Positions 1-7,364 are shown, counted from the first letter of the stretch. The stretch: 16,394 nucleotides of DNA from Chloroflexota bacterium (GCA_021815005.1 JAKAHL010000010.1:1-16394); one strand, 5' to 3'. Numbers and translations: made by a program. Notes: generated by a model from the sequence alone, not told the origin.

Positions 1-140
1 CCAGCCCGGGCCCGCGCGCAACCCGCCCGGCACTGGCGCCCGCGCCCGCGACTGGCGCCCGAGCCTGACCGGCGCCCGACCCGCGCCCCAGCCGCGCCCC
101 ACCCGGGAGTGCCAGCGCGCCCAGCCCGGGAGTGGCGCGG

Positions 141-271
141 AGCGGGTGAACGGGAGGTCGAGACGCCCGCTCACCCGCTTGGTGCTCGATCTGGCAGCCT
201 GGCGTGCCGGCCCGCTTTGAGCCTGCGGCACGGAGCGGGCAGAACGGCGGACGAGCCTCCCGTTGGGCCGC
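141..271. repeat. Left copy of imperfect direct repeat flanking the XRE gene
   Basis: This segment resembles 1157-1285 on the other side of the XRE gene, at a near-constant offset of 1013-1016 bp. Both copies carry AACGGGAGG near the left end (148-156 and 1164-1172), TGCGGCACGG (224-233 and 1238-1247) and CCTCCCGTT near the right end (257-265 and 1270-1278). Within the 48 bp cores 224-271 and 1238-1285, 35 positions match without gaps. The left copy also contains a 9 bp perfect hairpin (141-149 with 171-179). The function is unknown. It could be an old duplication, a dispersed intergenic repeat family or a paired regulatory region. Confidence 0.6.
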
Positions 272-274
272 TGG

Positions 275-340
275 GTGCGCTCCCAGGCATCCCGCCAGCC
301 GGGTGCGGTGCGCTCCCCGGCATCCCGCCAGCCGGGGGCG
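275..340. repeat. Two 33 bp tandem repeat units
   Basis: Units 275-307 and 308-340 are near-identical, each starting GTGCGCTCCC and containing CATCCCGCCAGCCGGG. The second unit can fold: CCCCGGC and GCCGGGG form a perfect 7 bp stem around a 9-base loop. There are no spacers, so this is not a CRISPR. A similar-length tandem repeat of different sequence follows the right direct-repeat copy. Confidence 0.75.
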
Positions 341-412
341 GGACGGTCGAGTCGCCGGAGGCGCGACAAGCGGCGCCCGCCAGCCGGGGCCGGAGCGCGG
401 GGCGCGGGCGTG

Positions 413-1069
413 TCAGAGCCGCAGGATCCCGCTCGCCGCGGGGAGCCTGCCCGCCCGCAGGGCCCGGAGGATAGCGCCGCCGTCCAGCGGAAACTGGGGC
501 CGCAGCGCCTCCCGATGCTCGGAGAGGACCCGGCGGTTGTGGGCCGTGTCCGCCAGCAGCAGGATGACGACGCCAGCGTCGGGGTCGTCGCGCTGCTTGA
601 GGCCGATGCGCCGCTGCGTCGCCTGCACATCGAACAGGCGGACCTCGGCCTCGACGGAGGCATTCGCGTGGCCATCCGTCACGCGCAGGTCCCAGGCTCG
701 CTGGTCGCCCGGCATGGGCAGCCCGATCTCGCGTGCCACCCGCAGCCCGTTGCCGATCGCCGCTGCGAATCGCCCCTCGAGCGCGAGCTGGCCCTTGTCG
801 CGCAGCCGGGTGCCGTCCGGGTACAGCCTGGCCGCGAACGCCAGGCCGACCGCCCTCGATGCGCGGCAGATGGCCTCGAGCGAGGGGCGACGAAGCTCGC
901 CACGCTCCAGGCGGCCGAATTGCGACATGCTCACCCCGGCCCGAGCCGCGGCGAGGCGCTGGCTGGCGCCGGCGGCCCGCCGTGCCACGGCGATCTCCCG
1001 ACCGGCCGCTGCCGCCATTCGGCGCGCGTCCTCGATGCCGATGTCCGATGCCCGCCTTCGTGTCGCCAT
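413..1069 (-). CDS. XRE-family helix-turn-helix protein with C-terminal domain of unknown function
   Basis: The product is a predicted 218-residue cytoplasmic DNA-binding protein. Residues about 20-75 form a Cro/C1-type helix-turn-helix, with the pattern of A-G-A-S-Q, then A-G-V-S-M-S-Q-F-G-R-L-E-R-G and P-S-L-E-A-I-C-R typical of XRE proteins. The C-terminal half (about 85-218) has A-W-D-L-R-V, then E-A-E-V-R, R-I-G-L-K-Q-R-D and V-V-I-L-L-L-A-D-T-A-H-N-R-R-V-L. I recognise this arrangement from other high-G+C HTH proteins. It could be a degenerate PD-(D/E)XK-like fold, but that is a guess. The ATG at 1069 was chosen because residues upstream (to 1177) are low complexity. There is no clear Shine-Dalgarno sequence; a weak -10-like CATAAG lies at 1108-1103. 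The gene stands alone, divergent from the transporter gene and enclosed by two direct repeats. Its target is unknown. Confidence 0.8.
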   Translation of the reverse strand: MATRRRASDIGIEDARRMAAAAGREIAVARRAAGASQRLAAARAGVSMSQFGRLERGELRRPSLEAICRASRAVGLAFAARLYPDGTRLRDKGQLALEGRFAAAIGNGLRVAREIGLPMPGDQRAWDLRVTDGHANASVEAEVRLFDVQATQRRIGLKQRDDPDAGVVILLLADTAHNRRVLSEHREALRPQFPLDGGAILRALRAGRLPAASGILRL

Positions 1070-1156
1070 AGCGCCAGCATGGGCCGATCGGCTCAGCTCG
1101 GGCTTATGCGGCGCCGGGGCGCCTGCACTCCTCCGCGCGGACGACGGTGGCGCCCA

Positions 1157-1285
1157 GCGAGCGAACGGGAGGACCACGCGCTCGATGATCCGCCCGGTGC
1201 GACATTCGAGACCGGGCCGGACGGGCGTCGTCCGCGATGCGGCACGGCGCGGCTGAACTGGCGGTCCGCCCTCCCGTTCAGCCGC
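1157..1285. repeat. Right copy of imperfect direct repeat flanking the XRE gene
   Basis: This is the partner of 141-271. It shares AACGGGAGG (1164-1172), TGCGGCACGG (1238-1247) and CCTCCCGTT (1270-1278) in the same order and spacing. Its right end forms a much better hairpin than the left copy does. Confidence 0.6.
1249..1285. other. Nested inverted repeat (10 bp outer stem, 5 bp inner stem)
   Basis: GCGGCTGAAC (1249-1258) is perfectly complementary to GTTCAGCCGC (1276-1285). Inside lies a second palindrome, GGCGG-T-CCGCC (1260-1270). It could be an operator, a cruciform-forming site or the end of a repeat element. There is no adjacent T-run, so a simple intrinsic terminator is unlikely. It lies between divergent genes, where a terminator is not expected. 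Confidence 0.7.
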
Positions 1286-1373
1286 CCGGGCGCACCCCCG
1301 GCGGGCACCTGGACGCCGGGGCGCACCATCCGGCGGGACCCGGGGCCGGGGGGCCGGGCCGCCCGCACTCCAC

Positions 1374-1465
1374 GCGGGAACCGGGGCTGCGCGCCCGCAC
1401 CCCCCAGCGGGAACCGGGGCTGCGCGCCCGCACCCCCGGCGGGAATCCTCCCGCCCGCGTGCCGG
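1374..1465. repeat. 32-33 bp tandem repeats, two full and one degenerate copy
   Basis: Copies begin with GCGGGAA at 1374, 1407 and 1439. The first two are nearly identical (GCGGGAACCGGGGCTGCGCG followed by CCCGCACCCCC); the third diverges after its first ~8 bases. The units contain short GCGGG/CCCGC complementarity. No spacer sequence is present. Confidence 0.75.
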
Positions 1466-1499
1466 GACGGGCTCGGCCGGCCGATCGGGCGGTCACCGG

Positions 1500-1517
1500 T
1501 AGACTGCGCCCAGACCC
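1500..1517 (+). promoter_or_regulatory. Candidate -10 element for the VIT-family gene
   Basis: TAGACT at 1500-1505 matches four of six bases of a sigma-70 -10 box, including A2 and T6. Transcription would start near 1512, giving a leader of only ~6 nt before the ATG at 1518 and no room for a ribosome binding site. No good -35 box is visible. Confidence 0.35.
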
Positions 1518-2240
1518 ATGGATGAGCTGTCCACACCCGTGTCCGCGTCCCGCGGCCTGATCGCGCGCCTCCGCCACTCGCTGCTGGAGTCGATCGGCGA
1601 CGTTGCCTTCGGCATGGAGGACGGCGCGGTGTCGATCTCCGGCCTCGTGTTCGGCGTCGCGGCCAGCACCTCCGACGCGAGCATCGTGCTGCTGGCGGGG
1701 GCCACCGGGGCGGTGGCAGGCGCGGTCTCGATGATGGCAGGCACCTACCTCGACGTGCACTCGGAGAACAGCGTGGCGCGGGCAGAGGTGGAGCGCCTCC
1801 GGCGGCGGATCGAGGCGGATCCCGAGGGCACCCTCGAGCGCGTGGTGCGGCAGTTCCGCCAGTCGGGCTTCACGGATGACGAGGCGGCGGCGATGCGCCG
1901 GGCATTCGAGCGCAACCCGCGCGCCATGCTCGACCATGTCGCCGCCTACGAGGTGGGCCTGCCGCGCCCCAAGGGCGGTTCGCCCCGGGCCCACGCGCTG
2001 TGGATGTTCGCCGCGGACCTGCTGGCGGCCGGCGTGCCCGTCCTGCCGTTCGCGTTCCTCCCGATGGAAACGGCGCGACCCGTCTCGCTCGTCGTCACCG
2101 GCCTGCTGATGGCGACGCTCGGCGTGGCCCGCGGGATCATCGGCCACGAGTCGCTGTGGCGGACGGCGCTCCAGACGATGGCGATCGCCGGCGCGGCGGC
2201 GCTCGCCGGCGTGCTCATGGGACATTTCGTGACCGCATAG
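1518..2240 (+). CDS. VIT1/CCC1-family (DUF125-type) Fe2+/Mn2+ transporter
   Basis: The product is a 240-residue integral membrane protein, probably exporting Fe2+ or Mn2+ from the cytoplasm by proton exchange, as known for the VIT/CCC1 family. The first two helices (about 32-52 and 56-78) carry the signature E-D-G-A-V-S-I-S-G-L-V-F-G-V and S-M-M-A-G-T-Y-L-D-V-H-S-E. An amphipathic Glu/Arg-rich segment (about 85-150), with F-E-R-N-P and A-A-Y-E-V-G-L, is the cytoplasmic metal-binding loop typical of the family. Three more helices follow (about 160-180, 188-208, 213-238). Length fits the bacterial family. The ATG at 1518 follows no Shine-Dalgarno sequence and sits just after a -10-like box, so initiation is near-leaderless. 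The gene appears monocistronic, being followed by 320 bp of repeats. The metal is not determinable from sequence alone. Confidence 0.9.
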   Translation: MDELSTPVSASRGLIARLRHSLLESIGDVAFGMEDGAVSISGLVFGVAASTSDASIVLLAGATGAVAGAVSMMAGTYLDVHSENSVARAEVERLRRRIEADPEGTLERVVRQFRQSGFTDDEAAAMRRAFERNPRAMLDHVAAYEVGLPRPKGGSPRAHALWMFAADLLAAGVPVLPFAFLPMETARPVSLVVTGLLMATLGVARGIIGHESLWRTALQTMAIAGAAALAGVLMGHFVTA

Positions 2241-2330
2241 CGGGCCGGGCCCCCGCGCGACGCCCCGCAGGTCCGATGGCGGGCCGGGCCCCGCGCGACG
2301 CCCCGCGGGTCCGATGGCGGGCCGGGCCCG
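2240..2330. repeat. 38-39 bp tandem repeat after the transporter gene
   Basis: Unit 1 (2240-2278) and unit 2 (2279-2316) each run from GCGGGCCGGGCCCC to GGTCCGATG and differ by a one-base length change and a substitution. A third partial copy starts at 2317 and fades near 2330. Each unit contains a GCGGG/CCCGC self-complementary stretch. The array begins at the last base of the transporter stop codon, so it may end that transcript. The period is not a multiple of three, which argues against coding. Confidence 0.8.
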
Positions 2331-2560
2331 CCCGAGGGACGCGTTCACCCCGTCCGGGGAGGTGCCGTCTCCGCCCCCGATGCGATACTGGGCGACCGGG
2401 GGGCCCAGCCAAGGGTGGCCCAGCCCACGCCCCGAGGACCCGTCGTGTCCGCTACCGCCGCTACCGCCGCTACCGCCCCCACTGCCGCGAGCCTCGCCCT
2501 CTCCGGGGCCCAGCGCGCCGCCGTCAGCCATGCCCGGTCCGCCCGCGCCGGGCTGCCCGC
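2241..2560. other. Intergenic region before the hybrid kinase
   Basis: I find no gene in this 320 bp. It holds the 38-39 bp tandem array at its left end, an extended -10-like sequence (TGCGATACT, 2381-2389) and three 9 bp GCTACCGCC units in a row (2451-2477). The kinase frame stays open through this region, but the predicted residues are Arg/Pro-rich and unlike any PAS kinase N-terminus. Confidence 0.6.
2381..2389 (+). promoter_or_regulatory. Candidate extended -10 promoter for the kinase gene
   Basis: TGC followed by GATACT matches an extended -10 element (TGn, then A2, T3, A4 and T6 of the hexamer). It would start transcription near 2396, giving a ~165 nt leader before the ATG at 2561. No clear -35 box is seen. 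Confidence 0.35.
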
Positions 2561-5500
2561 ATGAGCCCTGTCGACACGGGTGGCCCGGAGCCGTCGGCGG
2601 CCTCGCTGGCCGCCCTCGTGGAGCACGCCGGCCCGATGCTGGCCATCGACGCGTCGGGCACGTGCTGCTTCGCCAACCCGGCGGCAGCGGCCCTGGCCGG
2701 CGACCCGTCCCGCCCGCTCGCCGGATCGCCGGTCGCCAGCCGTCTCGCGATCCTGGCCGGGGGCCCGGGCGGCGATGCCGTCGCGCGCGCGAGGCGCGGC
2801 CGACGGTCGGTGACCGACGTGATCGCGCCCGACTCGGGCCGTCGGTACACGGTCCGCGCCATCCCGGCCGGCGACCTCGTCCTGGTGTATCTCGACGAGA
2901 CCACCCAGCGGCAAGCCGCCGAGGCCAGGGCCCGCCAGGCCCTCGAGTCGGCGCGCCTGGCGAGCCTCGCGGGCACCACCGGCAGCTTCGAGACCGACCT
3001 TGTCAGGGCCTCGGCCTGGATGTCCGAGCGAGCGCAGCGCATCTTCGGGTTCGAGCCGGCGGAGGACTCCACCTACCCGCGGTCGCGATTCCTCGACGCC
3101 ATCCTGCCCGAGTGCCGCGAGGAACACGCCGCCGCCTTCGCCGAGGCGGTCGCCCATCCCGGCGGGGCCGTCACCGCCACGTACCGCATCCGACGCCCCG
3201 ACGGCGAGACCCGCACCCTCCACGTCGTGTGCGAGGCGGTCCCCAACCCCGGGGGGCAGCCGCACACCATCGTGGGCTCCATCTCGGACGTGACCGGGCG
3301 CGAGGCGGCCGAGTCCGCGCTGCGCCGCAGCGAGGAGCGGCTGCGCCAGATCCTCGAGGGCGTCGACGCGGTGGTCACCTACGTCCCCAGCCGGGGCGAC
3401 CCCAAGGTCCTGAGCCCCCAGGCCGAGCGCATCCTCGGCTACCCGCCCGAGACGCTGGCCGCCGAGCCGGCGTGGCATGCCCTGGTCCATCCCGAGGACC
3501 TGGAGCGCTGTCTGGCAGCGTGGCGGTCGGGCGAGCCCACCTGGGGGCTCACCTACCGGCTCCGGCGCGCCGACGGACGCTGGATCTGGGTGGACGACCG
3601 GGGCCAGCGGATCTACCACGACGACGGCCGACCCCCGGGGTACGTGAGCGTTGTGGTGGACGTCACCGATCGGGTCGAGGCGGGCCGGGAGCGCCGCCTG
3701 GCCGACGAGCGGCGGCGGCGGTTCTTCGACGCCAACATCGTGGGCACGGTGGTCGTGGACGCGGGCGGTCGGGTGCTCGAGGCGAACGACTACTGGCTGC
3801 GCCTCGTGGGGCGGAGCCGCGGCGAGCTGGAGCGCGGCGAGCTGGACTGGCGTGCGGCCACGGCCCCGGATTCGCGCGCCGCGGACGACGACGCCATCGC
3901 CCAGTGCCGCGCGACCGGGCGGAGCCGCCCGTACGAGAAGACCTACCTGCGCCCCGACGGGACGCCCGTTCCGGCCCTGGTCGTGCGGGCGTCCATGCCC
4001 GGTGCCGACGAGCAGTTCGCCACGTTCACGCTCGACCTGACCGAGCGCAACGCCGCGGCCGCCGAGACGGCCCGGCTGGCCGCCGCCATCGAGCAGACCT
4101 CGGAGTCCGTGGTCATCACCGACGTGGACGCCGCAATCCGATACGTGAACCCCGCCTTCGAGCGCGCGTCCGGCTACTCGCGGGACGAGGCGGTGGGCAG
4201 GAACCCGCGCATCCTCCAGAGTGGGGTCCAGACGCCGGCGTTCTACAGCGAGATGTGGGACACGCTCCTGCGCGGCGAGACGTGGCGCGGCGAGCTGGTC
4301 AACCGGCGCAAGGACGGCAGCCTGTACACGGAGGTCGCCGCCATCAGCCCCATCCGGGACGCCTCGGGCCAGACCACCGCCTACGTCGGGGTGAAGCGCG
4401 ACGTCACGGCGGAGCGTGCGCTCGAGGCGCGGCTGTCGCAGGCACAGCGCCTCGAGGCCATCGGCCAGCTCGCCGGCGGCATCGCGCACGACTTCAACAA
4501 CCTGCTCGCGGTGATCCGCGGCTATGCGGACCTCGCCCGCGCGGAGGTGCCGGAGGGCGGGCCCGCAGCCGACGACCTCGCCCGGGTGGTGCTGGCGGCG
4601 GATCACGCGAGCGCCCTCACGCACCAGCTCCTGACGTTCAGCCGCCGGGAGGCCACCGAGCCCACGGTGCTGGACCCGGCGGAGGTTGTGGGCGAACTGG
4701 CGCCGATGCTTCGACGCCTCCTGGGCGAGCACATCGAGCTCGAGGTGGCGGCAGCGGTGCCTTCGGTGGGGTGCGTGCGGATTGACCGCTCGCAGCTGGA
4801 CCAGGTGGCCATGAACCTGGTGGCGAACGCCCGCGACGCCATGCCCGACGGCGGCCGGCTCGCGATCCGCATCGAGCCGCTCGACGACGGCGCGGGGTGG
4901 GTGCGCCTCGCCGTCTCGGACTCCGGCGTCGGCATGGACGACGCCACGGCGCGGCGAGCCTTCGAGCCGTTCTTCACCACCAAGGACCCCGGGCACGGGA
5001 CGGGCCTCGGCCTGGCCACGGTCTACGGGATCGTGACCGCCGCGGGAGGCCGGGTGGGGCTCGTGTCGTCCCCCGGCCACGGAACCACCGTCACCGTTGA
5101 CCTGCCGGGCGCGGAACCCCCGGACGCGAATCCGGCCTTGGCGGGCGCCGGCGATGGCGCAGATGCGGGGGCGGGGGCGGGCGCGGGCGGTGGCGTCGGC
5201 ACAGCCGTCGGCACAGCCGTCGGCGCGGCTGCTGGCGCGGGCGCGAGGGCGGGCGCGGCGGGGGGCCAGCCCGTTGGCCCGGGGCCCGAGACGACGCCGC
5301 CGCTCGCGGTCCTGCTCGTCGAGGACGACGAGGCCGTCCGGGCCCTGACCCGGCGGATGCTCCTCTCCCTCGGCCACACCGTCACCGTGGCGGCTTCCGG
5401 CGCGGAGGCCATACAGCTCGTGGACGCCGCGGCGTCGCCCCCCGACGTGCTCGTGACCGATGTCCGCATGCCCGGCATCCAGGGCCCGGAGCTCGCCCGC

Positions 5501-5665
5501 ATCCTGCGCGACCGCCAGGCCGACCTGCCGGTGGTGTTCACATCGGGCTTCTCGGCCGAGCTCGGGGACAGCGTCGCGATCCCGGGCGCGCAGATCCTGG
5601 ACAAGCCGTTCGACCTTCGCCGCCTGGACGCGGCGGTCCGGGCCGCGGTGGCGGCGGCACGCTGA
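2561..5665 (+). CDS. Hybrid sensor histidine kinase with about five PAS domains and a receiver domain
   Basis: The product is a 1034-residue soluble sensor kinase with no transmembrane segment. Domains in order: PAS-like about 14-120, 130-247, 260-370, 384-497 and 508-620. The last is the most canonical, with [14 protein letters not shown]. Next come HisKA about 625-695 with the phosphoacceptor H643 in [11 protein letters not shown], HATPase_c about 735-850 (N-box N756, D787 in D-S-G-V-G-M, then a G-x-G-L-G-L box), an Ala/Gly/Pro linker about 855-914, and a receiver about 915-1034. The receiver has acidic pocket E921/D922/D923, phosphoacceptor D967 and K1015. All catalytic residues are present, so both halves should be active. 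The ATG at 2561 was chosen because the first PAS domain begins 13 residues later; the upstream frame is not protein-like, and no Shine-Dalgarno sequence is visible. No DNA-binding response regulator is adjacent, so the signal and output are unknown. Confidence 0.92.
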   Translation: MSPVDTGGPEPSAASLAALVEHAGPMLAIDASGTCCFANPAAAALAGDPSRPLAGSPVASRLAILAGGPGGDAVARARRGRRSVTDVIAPDSGRRYTVRAIPAGDLVLVYLDETTQRQAAEARARQALESARLASLAGTTGSFETDLVRASAWMSERAQRIFGFEPAEDSTYPRSRFLDAILPECREEHAAAFAEAVAHPGGAVTATYRIRRPDGETRTLHVVCEAVPNPGGQPHTIVGSISDVTGREAAESALRRSEERLRQILEGVDAVVTYVPSRGDPKVLSPQAERILGYPPETLAAEPAWHALVHPEDLERCLAAWRSGEPTWGLTYRLRRADGRWIWVDDRGQRIYHDDGRPPGYVSVVVDVTDRVEAGRERRLADERRRRFFDANIVGTVVVDAGGRVLEANDYWLRLVGRSRGELERGELDWRAATAPDSRAADDDAIAQCRATGRSRPYEKTYLRPDGTPVPALVVRASMPGADEQFATFTLDLTERNAAAAETARLAAAIEQTSESVVITDVDAAIRYVNPAFERASGYSRDEAVGRNPRILQSGVQTPAFYSEMWDTLLRGETWRGELVNRRKDGSLYTEVAAISPIRDASGQTTAYVGVKRDVTAERALEARLSQAQRLEAIGQLAGGIAHDFNNLLAVIRGYADLARAEVPEGGPAADDLARVVLAADHASALTHQLLTFSRREATEPTVLDPAEVVGELAPMLRRLLGEHIELEVAAAVPSVGCVRIDRSQLDQVAMNLVANARDAMPDGGRLAIRIEPLDDGAGWVRLAVSDSGVGMDDATARRAFEPFFTTKDPGHGTGLGLATVYGIVTAAGGRVGLVSSPGHGTTVTVDLPGAEPPDANPALAGAGDGADAGAGAGAGGGVGTAVGTAVGAAAGAGARAGAAGGQPVGPGPETTPPLAVLLVEDDEAVRALTRRMLLSLGHTVTVAASGAEAIQLVDAAASPPDVLVTDVRMPGIQGPELARILRDRQADLPVVFTSGFSAELGDSVAIPGAQILDKPFDLRRLDAAVRAAVAAAR
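5131..5270. repeat. Simple-sequence tract encoding the kinase-receiver linker
   Basis: The coding sequence here is made of GCGGGG/GCGGGC-type hexamers (about 5164-5192) and a repeated GTCGGCACAGCC unit (two copies near 5206-5229). It encodes an Ala/Gly/Val-rich linker between the kinase ATPase domain and the receiver. Such tracts change length easily while staying in frame. Confidence 0.7.
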
Positions 5666-5780
5666 GACGCCCCGCGCATCGGCCGACCGGTCGCGCCAGA
5701 GGTCCGTCCGGGGCGGCGACGGTCAGTGCCATGCCCGCGCCGGCTGCCGGACGAGCGAGCCCATCTTGGCCGCGCCAGGA
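5666..5780. other. Short convergent intergenic region
   Basis: This is 115 bp between the kinase stop (plus) and the nrtS-like stop (minus). I see no gene. A GCCCCG/CGGGGC pair near 5670-5716 could close a large, weak stem, but there is no convincing intrinsic terminator. Confidence 0.4.
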
Positions 5781-6020
5781 TCAGGGCGCCTTCGGCCGGC
5801 CGGTGAGCAGCCCCAGGTTCGACACCACGAACGGCGTCAGGAAGTTGGTCGCGACCTTGAGGGCGGTGGCCGTGGTGGCGGCGCCCGATAGCAGCACGTC
5901 GCCCTGGTTCGCCAGGGTCAGGATGGCGCCCACGACCAGGGCGATCGTCACGGTCCGGCGGAGGTGCGCCGGGCGCGCGCAGTAGGCGATGGCCTCCACC
6001 GCGGACGGTGCCGATGCCAC
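5781..6020 (-). CDS. nrtS: NrtS-like small membrane protein (putative nitrate/nitrite transporter)
   Basis: This 79-residue protein has two membrane helices (about 23-42 and 54-73). It resembles NrtS, a small protein known from cyanobacteria to support nitrate/nitrite uptake, in its T-V-x-I-A-L-V-V-G-x-I-L-T-L-x-N-Q-G-D stretch followed by a second helix with T-P-F-V-V-S-N. The GTG at 6020 is supported by a GAGGAGG Shine-Dalgarno sequence (complement of 6030-6037), and it lies 4 bases after the stop of the upstream redox gene, so the two are co-transcribed. No nitrate reductase, nitrite reductase or ABC uptake gene is in the window, so the substrate is inferred only from family resemblance. 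An uncharacterised small membrane protein is the alternative. Confidence 0.7.
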   Translation of the reverse strand: MASAPSAVEAIAYCARPAHLRRTVTIALVVGAILTLANQGDVLLSGAATTATALKVATNFLTPFVVSNLGLLTGRPKAP

Positions 6021-6024
6021 GTCG

Positions 6025-7239
6025 TCAGCCCTCCTCGCCCGCCCGGCGGGTGGCGATCTGGCGCCCGTCCTCGAGCCAGCGGCGGACCGAGAGCAGGGCG
6101 GCGATCCCCTCGCCCGCAGCGCTGCCCACCTGCTTGGTGGACCCGGCGCGGACGTCGCCGGCGGCGAACAGGCCGTCGAGGGAGGTGCGGTACCGATCGT
6201 CGGTGACGATGAACCCCTGCTGGTCGAGGTCCGCGGCGCCGCGCAGGAACGCCGTGTTGGGGTCGAGGCCCACGAACACGAACGCCGCGGCGGCGTCGAG
6301 CCGGAGCTCCGCGCCCGAGTCGCGCTCCGTGGCGAGCACCGCGGCCAGGCGCCCGTCGCGCGGCTCGAACGAGCGCAGGTCGATGCCTGAACGAACGGTG
6401 ATGCGCGGGTGGTTGCGGACCTTGTCGGCCACGAGCTCGCTCGCGCGCAGCCCACTCCGCGCCAGGATCGTCACGTGGACGGCAAGGGTCGCCAGGAACA
6501 GCGCCTCCTCGAGCGCGGAGTTGCCGCCGCCGATCACCACCAGCTCGCCCGCGCCCCGGTAGAACGGGCCGTCGCAGGTGGCGCAGTAGTGGACGCCGAG
6601 GCCGGTCAGCCCGTCCTCGCCGGGGATCCCCAGGCGCCGGTAGCGCGACCCGGTGGCGACAATCGCGGCCGAGCCGCCGTAGGCGTCGCCCGCCGCCGTG
6701 CTCACCATGACGCAGTCCGGCGCTCGGGTGACGCTGGTGACGTCCGCCGCGGACACGAGCTCCACCCCGTAGCGGCGGGCGTGGGCGACCAGGCGGTCGG
6801 CCAGCTCCTGGCCCCGGATCCCCTCCGGGAAGCCCGGGTAGTTATCGATCTGCTCGGTGGCGCCCGCCTGGCCGCCGAGCGCCCCCCGCTCGAGGACCAG
6901 CGCGTCGAGACCCTCGCGGGCGGCGTAGATGGCGGCCGAGAGACCGGCGGGCCCGCCGCCCAGGACCAGCAGGTCGTAGGCGGTGCGCCGGGCGCGCACG
7001 GTCAGGCCCAGCTTGGCGGCCAGCTCCGCGTTCGACGGCTCGAGCAGGTGCGAGCCGTCGGGGAAGACGATCGTCGGGATCGTCCGGCCGCCGTGCTGGA
7101 GCTCCTCCACGAAGCGGCGCCCGCTCTCGTCCCCGTCGATGTCCACCCAGCGGTACGGGATCCGCTGCTCGGTGAGGAACGCCTTGCTCCGGCGGCAGTC
7201 GGGGCACCACGGCGCGCCGTAGACGCTGATCTGGTCCAT
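6025..7239 (-). CDS. Glutaredoxin-thioredoxin reductase fusion flavoprotein
   Basis: This 404-residue cytosolic disulfide reductase fuses two domains. Residues 1-80 are a glutaredoxin/mycoredoxin-like fold with the active site W-C12-P-D-C15 and the T-I-P-T-I-V cis-proline loop. Residues about 86-400 are a thioredoxin reductase-type FAD/NAD(P) module. It has G-G-G-P-A-G (94-99) for FAD, redox-active C219-A-T-C222-D-G, the nucleotide-binding G-G-G-N-S-A-L-E-E-A (237-246) and the C-terminal G-L-D-P-N-T and G-D-V-R boxes. The HRRxxxR motif that binds the NADPH 2'-phosphate is not intact (A-R-S-G-L-R, 260-265), so NADH may be the donor; this is inference. The fusion implies that electrons pass from FAD through C219/C222 to the attached glutaredoxin domain. 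The ATG at 7239 has an AAGGAAG ribosome binding site. An upstream hairpin (7288-7311) separates it from the membrane protein gene. Confidence 0.92.
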   Translation of the reverse strand: MDQISVYGAPWCPDCRRSKAFLTEQRIPYRWVDIDGDESGRRFVEELQHGGRTIPTIVFPDGSHLLEPSNAELAAKLGLTVRARRTAYDLLVLGGGPAGLSAAIYAAREGLDALVLERGALGGQAGATEQIDNYPGFPEGIRGQELADRLVAHARRYGVELVSAADVTSVTRAPDCVMVSTAAGDAYGGSAAIVATGSRYRRLGIPGEDGLTGLGVHYCATCDGPFYRGAGELVVIGGGNSALEEALFLATLAVHVTILARSGLRASELVADKVRNHPRITVRSGIDLRSFEPRDGRLAAVLATERDSGAELRLDAAAAFVFVGLDPNTAFLRGAADLDQQGFIVTDDRYRTSLDGLFAAGDVRAGSTKQVGSAAGEGIAALLSVRRWLEDGRQIATRRAGEEG

Positions 7240-7287
7240 GTGGTCTTCCTTGCCGCCCGGCGCCTGTCCGGGCGTGGGTGCGGCGGC

Positions 7288-7311
7288 GGCCCCCGGGGGA
7301 CGCCGGGGGCC
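7288..7311 (-). terminator. Strong GC hairpin between the membrane protein and redox genes
   Basis: GGCCCCCGG (7288-7296) and CCGGGGGCC (7303-7311) form a perfect 9 bp stem with a 6-base loop. It lies after the minus-strand membrane protein gene and before the redox fusion gene. There is no T-run after it, so it may be a partial terminator, an attenuator or an mRNA-stabilising structure. Confidence 0.45.
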
Positions 7312-7364
7312 GTGGCCGCTTGGAGGGGAGGAGAGGGCGCCGGGCGACACGCCGCCCGAGGAGG

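Larger units (their letters stand above)
1..412. other. Non-coding, repeat-rich region left of the XRE gene
   Basis: I see no convincing gene here. Open frames exist on both strands, but they give low-complexity Pro/Arg/Ala/Gly-rich products with no domain signature. The region holds short direct repeats: ACTGGCGCCCG-like words at 32-42, 51-61 and 68-78, and CCCGGGAGTG at 102-111 and 125-134. It also holds a 9 bp inverted repeat (AGCGGGTGA at 141-149 against its complement at 171-179), the left copy of a ~130 bp direct repeat, and two 33 bp tandem units. The 3' end of the minus-strand XRE gene lies at 413, so part of this DNA may serve as its termination region. Confidence 0.6.
1070..1517. 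other. Divergent intergenic region, repeat-rich
   Basis: This 448 bp gap lies between the XRE gene (minus) and the transporter gene (plus) and must hold both promoters. It contains the right copy of the ~130 bp direct repeat, a strong nested inverted repeat at 1249-1285, two GGGCGCACC-containing units about 31 bp apart (1288 and 1319), and two to three copies of a 32-33 bp repeat (1374-1465). A TAGACT hexamer at 1500-1505 is a plausible -10 for the transporter. No gene is supported; the frames that cross it give repeats of an 11-residue Gly/Ala/Pro peptide without family signature. Confidence 0.6.

Noticed and set aside
1070..1177. Longer start for the XRE gene at 1177
   Set aside because: The extra 36 residues are low complexity and overlap the right direct-repeat copy. 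The HTH domain begins normally from the ATG at 1069.
275..1465. Tandem 33 bp units considered as a CRISPR array
   Set aside because: The copies are directly adjacent with no unique spacers, only two or three units exist, and no cas gene is present.
1093..1536. Minus-strand frame encoding a repeated 11-residue Gly/Ala/Pro peptide
   Set aside because: The repeat lies in an intergenic array where one spacing is 32 bp, which breaks the frame, and no start context or family match supports coding.
2000..2560. Upstream start of the kinase at 2000
   Set aside because: This stretch overlaps the transporter gene in another frame, crosses the tandem repeats and yields Arg/Pro-rich sequence unlike any sensor domain.
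2345..5377. Very long open frame (about 1000 codons) on the minus strand opposite the kinase
   Set aside because: It is a shadow of the kinase codon bias at extreme G+C: no domain or motif is recognisable, while the plus strand has a full PAS/HisKA/HATPase/REC architecture.
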